25,938 bases of DNA from Saccoglossus kowalevskii. Taxonomy: Eukaryota; Hemichordata; Enteropneusta; Harrimaniidae. This document shows positions 22,501-25,938 of this stretch, piece after piece. Position 1 is the first letter of the stretch. Every line of letters begins with the position of its first letter. Location of the stretch: contig NW_003106595.1 of NCBI RefSeq assembly GCF_000003605.2, forward strand, positions 14,069 to 40,006, read 5' to 3'. The notes under the pieces were generated by a model. That model made no database searches. It saw only the letters and a list, made by a program, of their open reading frames with translations, and was not told the origin of the DNA. Made by a program: the position numbers and the translations under genes.

Positions 22501-25500
22501 GTGTTCAATATTACAGTTCACACCAGAGGCCGTGGTCGGCTGTGTTAGACTCTTTCAAGCAATCCAGGCTAACATATGCAAATGTAGCAAATGGGTCCCC
22601 CAAAGGGCGGTAGAAGAAGAATTCATGAACAAAAACGTGTTCATTTCGAGTTTCAAACATATGTGGGGGTATTCTTTATTTAGCGGCGTTTTGATAGTGG
22701 TTTTTGCTGTCTTCGCGCCACATGCTTTGTTAATTTATTGTCTACTACTGACAGTATTCTTGCTGCCAATTTTCACCGCTCTTACGTCATTAAAACTCAG
22801 TCTAACAACGAAGAGTAGATACCGCTTGAACGTGAGAGAAAATTTCTCACGCGTTTCCAGTATAAGTAGTCTCGGGATGCTTGACTCGAATTACTCTTTC
22901 GCTTTGAACATATCAGAAATTTAAATCATACTTCTTATATATGAATTATCGACCAATCTCAGTGTGTGTAACAGCCACATGGGAAACAGACTGACCAATC
23001 TTGTTGCAAGTAAATTGTAAATATGTTAATTAGCTGTGTTATACCCTACAATGACATGCGGGTTTGACCCAAAGCCTGTACATTACTTCACGAATGCCAC
23101 ATGGACGGCACGACATTTGAGGCCCTGGATGCACATCATTGTAATTTATTTTTTTTATTTATGAATGTAATCACTAACCAATTTATATTATTATTTATCT
23201 ATTTATTTATTTGAAATAATGTGCTACTATTCACTGCCTTTGTCCGCATGTTGTACAAAATGTTGTGTTTGTATTATGCACTGTATTCAGGTACTAAAAG
23301 GATCTAATGAAATAAACAAATCGTATACATGTATTAAACGAACAATTGTATTCTCTGTTCAATTGGTGACAAAGTAAGGACGTAGGTGGCGTGTTTTGAA
23401 ATGAGTGTGGAACGCAGGTGAGGTGTGGGTCACTCTGTGGCAGATGACATTCACGTACATTCGAGCCATAACAAAAACACGAACTAAATATAAATTATGA
23501 TCCCCCAAATTGTAAACATACCTGTTGTTATTATCGCCGGTTGTTGCGTTGCTAGTAGCAACTGGCAAGCATAACCATAGTACCCAGTAAGACAGTAACA
23601 CTGATTTGGTCCCACACATCTTCCACCGTTTAGACACTGGAAATAACACACGGCTACCGGAATAGAAGAAAAATGTATTCGCAAAAATAAATAACCAATC
23701 CACAAGTTGAGAAATGCTGTTTTTTGATGTACTGGTGTTAGAGGGAACTTTCATGTGGGATTCTCGAACTCAGGGGGTCACATGACATGATACGTCAAAC
23801 AGCGTGCATGGTCAACAGTCACACTTATCACGACGGCTGCAAGATTCTTTACTTGGGGCGCACCTTTTTCGATGTCGCGCTGTTGTGTTGCATTGTGGGA
23901 TATACTTATGTGAGTAACAACGGTTTAGATGCTCCTCTAAATCCTCTACGTGGTAAAGCTTGCTGTAATGTTGTATGCGCATGCGCAGGGCTTCATGACA
24001 GTTAAGACACAGTAAGGAAGTTTAGCGTAACTAACATTGCTTTCTTTCGATATCCTCGTTTATTAGACTGTGAAAATATTTTCACGAAACTCGCGATATA
24101 AAAGTGAAAAAGTGACTCGGCACATTATCATGCATTTTACGCAATATGTGTTTCCAGGGATAACTGGCGGCTGGGAAATGTACACAGATCGCACAAGGTT
24201 GTTTACAAGTAGTGTAAGCACAAGTCAACTATGACTGACAGACAGTCAATCAGTACATGCAACGATGGTTGGCTGCATATGAACAAATGATGTGCAGTCA
24301 GTCAGGTACTGAGCCTGATGTCACGTCATCAATCCCCACACGGGCGACATCTGGGGTTTCACGGTGAAATGCGGTCAATAAATGACATTTATCATAACAC
24401 ATGTTTAATAGTTTGTGGTTCATCTTCCTTTTTTCTGGTGAAAATCTAACTCGGATAACAGTGAATTGATCTAACGCGAGATAGCGTATTGGAATGTTTC
24501 CGTATAAACCGAGGTAACCATAAAGGTGTCACAAGTAAACCCTGGACGGCGAAGATTAAGTACTAGTATCTGTCAGACGAAATACAGTGAAAGTACATTT
24601 CAAATAAGCATTAGCTGCCTACGTGAACACACCAACTAATTAAAATACTTCGACGTCTGTTAAATTGTCTTCACATATTTATGTTCCACCATATCACATT
24701 ACATTTACAATATACCACATCTGTATTACATTACAACGGACGGCATACGGTAATATTAACAATTACATTACACTACATTACATTACATCACATTACATTA
24801 CATTACATTATAAAGGGTGATATACGGTGATATTAACAATTACATTACTTGTGCATTACATTACAACGGACGACATACGGAAATATTAACAATTACATTA
24901 CATTACAACGGACGACATATAGTAATATTAACAATTACATTACAACGGACGACATACGGTAATATTAACAATTACATTACATAACAACGGTGACAAACGG
25001 TGATATTAACAATTACATTACTTGTGCATTACATTACAACGGACGACATACGGAAATATTAACAATTACATTACATTACAACGGACGACATATGGTAATA
25101 TTAACAATTACATTACAACGGACGACATACGGTAATATTAACAATTACATTACATAACAACGGTGACAAACGGTGATATTAACAATTACATTACATTACA
25201 TTACAATGGGCCACATATGGTGATATTAACAATTACATTACAACGGGCCACATGCGGTGATATTCACAATTACATTACACTGCAAGGTATTATGGCGATA
25301 TTGTAAAGTACGGTATGTATGCAATATTTGTCTGTCTCATGAAATAAAACAGTAGAGCATGCTGTATCATCTATGTAGAATTGTTTACACACAGCAGCGC
25401 CAGGATCTGGTTAGCGTCATGTGGGGATCAGACCATTAATTTAGGAGAACTATCATCGAAGTGGTACGTCTCGCCTGGGTAAATTGTATGACGTGGAGAT

Positions 25501-25894
25501 GTCGAAATGTTGAAATTATATTTTCATTTTTATTTTGTATAAAGAAAAATAATTGCGAATTGGACTATTTATTTATTTCTAGCCGTTTATTAGGACACAT
25601 AAGCAATGAAACCACATGACTATGTCGGAAGAGCAACTGATTTAGTAGTGTTATTTTACTTACTGTGACTTGGCATCGCCATTTGTGTACATTATGGCGA
25701 AATTTATACGGACTCCCTGCCGATCAGAATTGCTTTCAACAAAACTTAACATGTTATAACAAAAAAACCAACCACTCAATCATTGAAATGCATGTACATG
25801 TGTAGTAAATTGAAGCCACTTACGAATTGTGCAAAGTCCTGTGGACGTTTCTAACAACCAACCTTCGCAGCAAACACTACCGCACACATGGGGT
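7769..25894 (-). CDS. LTBP: Latent TGF-beta binding protein-like extracellular matrix protein, 20 exons, 5' incomplete
   Basis: LTBPs are secreted matrix glycoproteins that covalently hold the TGF-beta propeptide and anchor latent TGF-beta to microfibrils. Twenty exons join with every intron in phase 1, giving about 816 residues to a TGA stop. Order: Cys-rich N-terminus, EGF, hybrid domain, cbEGF, TB, five cbEGF, TB, two cbEGF, TB, EGF, cbEGF. This matches LTBPs (one hybrid plus three TB domains, two EGFs between the last two TBs and two after) and not fibrillins (two hybrids, seven TBs, C-terminal propeptide). The TB after the five-EGF array has a Trp-Pro insertion between Cys6 and Cys7, the place of the Phe/Tyr-Pro dipeptide of TGF-beta-binding LTBPs. 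The central array is much shorter than in vertebrate LTBP-1. The signal peptide exon is off the right edge. Intron 2 in view contains an antisense glycosyltransferase gene. Assignment to the superfamily is near certain, to LTBP strong. Confidence 0.88.
8339..8473 (-). CDS. LTBP: LTBP-like exon 19: penultimate EGF, calcium motif lost
   Basis: [23 protein letters not shown] and TCR show six EGF cysteines, but the D-x-D/N-E-C start and the central Asn are missing, so calcium binding is doubtful. 135 bases, acceptor GGTTTAG, donor G|GTGAGT. Confidence 0.87.
8914..9012 (-). CDS. LTBP: LTBP-like exon 18: end of the last TB domain and basic linker
   Basis: [11 protein letters not shown] supplies Cys8 (Ser replaces the usual Pro after it). 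A linker rich in Arg (about seven in 25 residues) follows, which could bind heparin or be a protease site. 99 bases, acceptor ATTGTAG, donor G|GTATTT. Confidence 0.8.
9155..9337 (-). CDS. LTBP: LTBP-like exon 17: last TB domain, cysteines 1-7
   Basis: A Thr/Asp-rich lead, then [24 protein letters not shown] and ECRRCP: seven Cys with the CCC triplet and no insertion between Cys6 and Cys7. 183 bases, acceptor ATATTCAG, donor A|GTAAGT. Confidence 0.9.
9338..10299 (-). other. Intron 16 of the LTBP-like gene, with G12 tract and diverged ~130-bp repeats
   Basis: A run of twelve G lies at 9445-9456. Between about 9760 and 10110 similar phrases recur: ATTAAAGAATTGAAGATATC (9914) and ATTAGAGATTTGAAAATATC (10042), each followed some 60 bases later by TATAAAATA. 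The copies are weak and only suggest an old tandem duplication. No exon seen. Confidence 0.4.
10300..10422 (-). CDS. LTBP: LTBP-like exon 16: second cbEGF between second and third TB
   Basis: [23 protein letters not shown] then NPPL, a turn also seen in the LTBP EGF preceding the last TB. 123 bases, acceptor TTGTCTAG, donor G|GTAAAG. Confidence 0.9.
10940..11065 (-). CDS. LTBP: LTBP-like exon 15: cbEGF between second and third TB
   Basis: [22 protein letters not shown] and QCV. It resembles the LTBP EGF directly after the propeptide-binding TB. 126 bases, acceptor TATGCAG, donor G|GTAAGT. Confidence 0.9.
11528..11605 (-). CDS. LTBP: LTBP-like exon 14: end of the Trp-Pro TB domain and linker
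   Basis: [13 protein letters not shown] supplies Cys8, then a linker to the next EGF. 78 bases, acceptor TTGTTGTAG, donor G|GTAAAT. Frame is also open upstream of the acceptor, but that sequence has no family similarity and the phase-1 acceptor fits. Confidence 0.82.
12052..12207 (-). CDS. LTBP: LTBP-like exon 13: TB domain with Trp-Pro insertion (putative TGF-beta propeptide binder)
   Basis: [24 protein letters not shown] then CNLWPCP. Between Cys6 and Cys7 there are four residues (N-L-W-P) instead of the two found in the other TB domains here. Vertebrate LTBP-1 and -3 have a Phe/Tyr-Pro insertion at this exact place in the equivalent (third 8-Cys) domain, and it is known to matter for binding the latency-associated peptide. 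Acceptor CCAACAG, donor A|GTAAGT. Confidence 0.9.
12478..12606 (-). CDS. LTBP: LTBP-like exon 12: cbEGF 5 of the central array
   Basis: [22 protein letters not shown] and SCK; 129 bases, acceptor GCGACAG, donor G|GTAAAA. Confidence 0.88.
12788..12910 (-). CDS. LTBP: LTBP-like exon 11: cbEGF 4 of the central array
   Basis: [21 protein letters not shown] and KCL; 123 bases. The acceptor (AAAATACAAG) has a poor pyrimidine tract but is the only AG giving the right phase. Donor G|GTCAGT. Confidence 0.85.
   Translation of the reverse strand: MSTNAKTILFVITVNVSTVMEVTTVSVTKDICPPRMGENA
13014..13145 (-). CDS. LTBP: LTBP-like exon 10: cbEGF 3 of the central array
   Basis: [21 protein letters not shown], then an unusually long [11 protein letters not shown] between Cys4 and Cys5, and SCQ. 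132 bases, acceptor AATTTAG, donor G|GTACTG. Confidence 0.88.
13251..13376 (-). CDS. LTBP: LTBP-like exon 9: cbEGF 2 of the central array
   Basis: [22 protein letters not shown] and DCM; 126 bases, acceptor GACGCAG, donor G|GTGAGC. Confidence 0.9.
13559..14678. mobile_element. Foldback-type element, ~1.1 kb, with ~145-bp terminal inverted repeats
   Basis: Left arm 13559-13701 and right arm 14530-14678 are reverse complements over almost their whole length. Shared blocks are CATGGAAGG at the tips, GGGACTTCTTTTTT with GTTTTACAAA, CCTTTTAA with CGTGATC and CGAAAAC, and CCGACTGGACGCAT at the inner edge. The ~830-base interior has no transposase-like frame. It fills most of intron 8 of the LTBP-like gene. 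I could not define a target-site duplication. Confidence 0.8.
14808..14933 (-). CDS. LTBP: LTBP-like exon 8: cbEGF 1 of the central array
   Basis: [22 protein letters not shown] and RCV; full calcium-binding EGF of 126 bases, acceptor ATTTTCAG, donor G|GTGAGT. Confidence 0.9.
15124..15135. repeat. G12 homopolymer tract
   Basis: Twelve consecutive G in intron 7 of the LTBP-like gene; a second G12 tract is at 9445-9456. Such tracts often mark repeat-element edges. Confidence 0.6.
15441..15569 (-). repeat. Dispersed-element terminus with G-tracts
   Basis: Read on the minus strand it begins CAGAGGCGGATCTAGGATTC, then a G-run, a GGCCGAAGGCC palindrome and a second G-run of ten (C10 at 15450-15459). 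The motif 'GGCGGATCTAGGATT plus poly-G' is a common end of dispersed mobile elements in invertebrate genomes. Only one end is recognisable. Confidence 0.5.
15741..15812 (-). CDS. LTBP: LTBP-like exon 7: end of first TB domain and linker
   Basis: [13 protein letters not shown] is the typical post-TB motif and supplies Cys8, followed by a linker. 72 bases, acceptor ATACGCAG, donor G|GTAGGG. Too small to be seen as an open frame; found from the splice signals and motif. Confidence 0.85.
16080..16214. repeat. Imperfect ~52-bp tandem repeat beside the first TB exon
   Basis: TTTACATCATTGTATAT (about 16093), TTTACATAATTGTATAT (about 16146) and TTCACATTATTGTACAT (about 16194) recur, each preceded by a TGCATATGG or TGCACATGG phrase. 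The repeat reaches to within four bases of the exon 6 donor. Confidence 0.55.
16220..16366 (-). CDS. LTBP: LTBP-like exon 6: first TB (8-Cys) domain, cysteines 1-7
   Basis: [23 protein letters not shown] and QCESCP show seven of eight Cys with the CCC triplet. Only one residue fewer than three separates Cys6 and Cys7 (C-E-S-C), so there is no dipeptide insertion. Cys8 is in the next exon. Acceptor CTCACAG, donor G|GTAAGA. Confidence 0.9.
16710..16835 (-). CDS. LTBP: LTBP-like exon 5: calcium-binding EGF between hybrid and first TB
   Basis: [22 protein letters not shown] and LCV give the six Cys and the full cbEGF calcium and Asn-hydroxylation pattern. 126 bases, phase 1-1, acceptor ACTATAG, donor G|GTACGT. 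Confidence 0.9.
16836..17965 (-). other. Intron 4 of the LTBP-like gene
   Basis: Very AT-rich with several A6-A9 and T6 runs. No exon, RNA gene or element recognised. Confidence 0.5.
17966..18025 (-). CDS. LTBP: LTBP-like exon 4: C-terminal half of the hybrid domain
   Basis: A 60-base exon encoding [14 protein letters not shown] and ending EECM. It supplies cysteines 7 and 8 of the hybrid domain, like the CRRGF..GACQ half in vertebrate LTBPs. Acceptor TCGGCAG after a pyrimidine-rich tract, donor G|GTGAGT. Confidence 0.75.
18439..18603 (-). CDS. LTBP: LTBP-like exon 3: N-terminal half of the hybrid domain
   Basis: It encodes [31 protein letters not shown]: the TB-like half with CC rather than CCC, diagnostic of the hybrid domain of fibrillins and LTBPs. 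The last two cysteines come from the next exon. Acceptor GTAACAG, donor G|GTATGG, 165 bases, phase 1 on both sides. Confidence 0.85.
19268..19284. promoter_or_regulatory. Perfect palindrome with an IR-1 nuclear-receptor site
   Basis: TGGGGTCATTGACCCCA is an exact inverted repeat around one base. Its core, GGGTCA-T-TGACCC, is the IR-1 arrangement bound by EcR- or FXR-type nuclear receptors. It lies 1.6 kb upstream of the nested glycosyltransferase. Function is inferred only. Confidence 0.35.
19473..19565. repeat. (AAAT)n microsatellite, about 23 copies
   Basis: An uninterrupted run of TAAA units in intron 2 of the LTBP-like gene; expected to vary in length between individuals. Confidence 0.95.
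20830..20837 (+). promoter_or_regulatory. TATA box of the nested glycosyltransferase gene
   Basis: TATAAAAG is a full consensus TATA box. A transcription start about 25-30 bases downstream, near TTTCACAC (20856-20863), would give a 5' untranslated region of roughly 90 bases before the Met at 20951. Confidence 0.6.
20869..20892 (+). other. Possible seven-codon upstream ORF in the nested gene's leader
   Basis: ATG at 20869 in a C-A-T-G-G context runs to TGA at 20890-20892, ending 58 bases before the main start. If transcription begins near 20860 it would lie in the leader and could damp translation. Confidence 0.35.
20951..22924 (+). CDS. Intronless multi-pass membrane glycosyltransferase, GT2 fold, GT84/OpgH-like, nested in LTBP intron
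   Basis: 657 residues in one exon. Start context CACGATGG (A at -3, G at +4) is strong. Two hydrophobic segments (about 7-27 and 36-65) precede the catalytic region; others lie near 464-477, 486-506 and 578-613. Catalytic landmarks of processive family-2 transferases are in order: a LIMAYN start (85-90), VLDGDT with the DxD metal site (D268, D270), GQCGFFGKG (332-340), LSHDTFEA with the presumed base D370, and RERRW (401-405) in place of QxxRW. SHD instead of the chitin-synthase EDR or hyaluronan-synthase GDDR, with FxGKG before it, recalls cyclic beta-glucan synthases (GT84) and OpgH of bacteria. A Cys-rich insert (about 131-235) is unusual. The likely role is membrane synthesis or export of a glycan; the sugar is unknown. 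TATA box upstream, AATAAA downstream. GT fold call firm, subfamily tentative, origin (horizontal transfer, retrocopy or old animal family) open. Confidence 0.8.
   Translation: MAVKARVYIFFGCWVILSVGAFVLNILNVDWERTHIAHGLILCVVLGILQSCVMEMVMNTMVTIITRMTCWKHYDDRADYSNLTLIMAYNLLALSQSDIDATFGSMYDAFMGNLSEKISIVLVSATGNADLKQYEVECCQRYRELVYDTLLAECCAYTYGNESCIDQGRLNLFWKKYAKADLRNNTEEFCANIANEFMVIHRVSRVLRKCGQYQDLIQLSSGDDKAYTYTDIEYYGKMARQYGEPLFYECPDVANIRGRSFDYTLVLDGDTGVAPAVAHEILAIAAANPERGLIQPSIIMDVNDDDTLFMHLEKLRQDINAPVGDAITNMFGQCGFFGKGLIKNKIYLEEVIGTRSNLLEKVPVDVLSHDTFEAAILKPYYAGSTFLLEGPCFNYITWDIRERRWNKGEVLLSKYFWKKPIGRPMKWLQRKVQGEDFNDTKVRTECDFDVVSKYVAHTAIRMMLMKPLLLLYIFISINSHMLYPYLPLVIIMFLIIVFPKLAVLTFRNIHLVLLETVCSILQFTPEAVVGCVRLFQAIQANICKCSKWVPQRAVEEEFMNKNVFISSFKHMWGYSLFSGVLIVVFAVFAPHALLIYCLLLTVFLLPIFTALTSLKLSLTTKSRYRLNVRENFSRVSSISSLGMLDSNYSFALNISEI
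22925..23310 (+). other. 3' untranslated region of the nested glycosyltransferase
   Basis: No intron or ORF of note between the stop and the poly(A) signal; AT-rich with a T-rich stretch around 23146-23215. Confidence 0.5.
23311..23316 (+). terminator. Poly(A) signal of the nested glycosyltransferase
   Basis: AATAAA about 390 bases after the stop, followed within 40 bases by a T/G-rich stretch (TTGTATTCTCTGTTC). It lies about 205 bases short of LTBP-like exon 2, so the two transcription units need not overlap in exons. Confidence 0.6.
23522..23653 (-). CDS. LTBP: LTBP-like exon 2: non-calcium EGF domain
   Basis: A six-cysteine EGF ([13 protein letters not shown], then NQCYC and YACQ) corresponds to the first EGF of LTBPs. 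No D-x-D/N-E calcium motif. I chose the acceptor GGTAG at 23654 over the nearby TTTCCAG because only it keeps phase 1 and restores the first Cys of the domain. Donor ACAG|GTATGT. A Thr-rich linker follows. Confidence 0.8.
23654..24692 (-). other. 3' part of LTBP-like intron 1
   Basis: No exon recognised. Contains a perfect TGCGCATGCGCA palindrome at 23976-23987. Confidence 0.45.
23976..23987. promoter_or_regulatory. Perfect NRF-1-type palindrome
   Basis: TGCGCATGCGCA matches the NRF-1/P3A2 consensus exactly. It sits about 320 bases upstream (for minus-strand transcription) of LTBP-like exon 2, so could belong to an internal promoter. Function is inferred only. Confidence 0.3.
24693..25290. 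repeat. ATTAC-rich minisatellite, about 12 copies of a ~37-bp core, with a 173-bp higher-order duplication
   Basis: Each unit contains AATATTAACAATTACATTAC (or TGATATTAACAATT) preceded by ACAACGGACGACATACGG or a variant, with variable (ATTAC)n spacers. Adjacent cores are 37 bases apart where no extra ATTAC is present. The stretch starting CTTGTGC at 24848 is repeated at 25021, 173 bases on, with about one difference. It lies in LTBP-like intron 1. Confidence 0.9.
25291..25823 (-). other. 5' part of LTBP-like intron 1
   Basis: No exon or repeat recognised between the minisatellite and the GTAAGT donor of exon 1. Confidence 0.5.
25824..25894 (-). CDS. LTBP: LTBP-like exon 1 in view: N-terminal Cys-rich segment
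   Basis: The acceptor is TTTGATTTCAG and the donor C|GTAAGT. The exon encodes [12 protein letters not shown] and then a GLCTI end, resembling the VCGS..CCPGW..C start of fibrillins and LTBP-2. It begins with a single base of a split codon (phase 2 acceptor), so the preceding join is not phase 1, unlike the rest. Earlier exons lie beyond the right edge. Confidence 0.75.
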
Positions 25895-25938
25895 CTGAAA
25901 TCAAAGCAATAGAGTATATTTAGTTGACGGATGCCAAC

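Noticed and set aside
20951-22924. Chitin synthase or hyaluronan synthase
   Set aside because: The EDR/GDDR acceptor motif and Q-x-x-R-W are replaced by SHD and R-E-R-R-W, and an FFGKG motif precedes the SHD as in GT84-type enzymes.
23633-23640. Alternative acceptor TTTCCAG for LTBP-like exon 2
   Set aside because: It would put the EGF out of phase with exon 1 and remove the first cysteine; the GGTAG acceptor at 23654 restores both.
24693-25290. CRISPR-like array
   Set aside because: Spacers are not unique: the whole unit is repeated with (ATTAC)n fillers, and the setting is a eukaryotic intron.
7769-25894. Fibrillin as the identity of the EGF/TB gene
   Set aside because: Fibrillins have two hybrid and seven TB domains, about 40 cbEGFs and a C-terminal propeptide. 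This gene has one hybrid, three TBs, a Trp-Pro insertion in the LTBP position and stops right after the last EGF. The N-terminal VCGS..CC segment is shared by both and does not decide.

Overview
This is a stretch of an animal nuclear genome. The sequence is AT-rich. Two genes on the minus strand are broken into short exons by GT-AG introns, and introns and intergenic DNA carry microsatellites, a minisatellite, terminal-inverted-repeat elements and a decayed transposon domain. The gene families (sulfonylurea receptor, LTBP/fibrillin superfamily) point to a metazoan. A true LTBP architecture with its diagnostic dipeptide would suit an invertebrate deuterostome, but I cannot name the species from sequence alone.

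Layout from left to right. Bases 1-924 hold the end of an intron and one exon (minus strand) encoding TMD0, the N-terminal five-helix domain of an ABCC8/9-like sulfonylurea receptor; the rest of that gene lies off the left edge. Bases 925-7505 hold no gene I can support. They contain a 37-bp tandem repeat, a pair of dispersed repeats, a 279-bp TIR element flanked by TA, and a THAP zinc-finger relic.

Bases 7769-25894 are one large minus-strand gene. I could place 20 exons. All 19 joins are phase 1 and the frame stays open, giving about 816 residues and a stop; only the 5' end (signal peptide and anything before it) is missing. Domain order is Cys-rich N-terminus, EGF, hybrid domain, cbEGF, TB, five cbEGF, TB, two cbEGF, TB, two EGF, stop. 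That is the order of latent TGF-beta binding proteins (LTBPs) with a shortened central EGF array. The TB after the five-EGF array, and only that one, has two extra residues (Trp-Pro) between its sixth and seventh cysteines. This is where vertebrate LTBPs carry the dipeptide tied to binding the TGF-beta propeptide.

Inside the 4.9-kb second intron in view, on the opposite strand, sits an intronless 657-codon gene with its own TATA box, strong start context and poly(A) signal. It encodes a multi-pass membrane glycosyltransferase of the processive GT2 fold (DGD, SHD, RERRW motifs). It looks closer to bacterial-type glucan synthases (GT84/OpgH-like) than to animal chitin or hyaluronan synthases. 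It is the most unusual object in the window: a possible horizontally acquired or retro-copied enzyme nested in an extracellular-matrix gene.

Other introns carry a ~1.1-kb foldback element with ~145-bp inverted repeats, a 12-copy minisatellite with a 173-bp higher-order duplication, and an (AAAT)n microsatellite.
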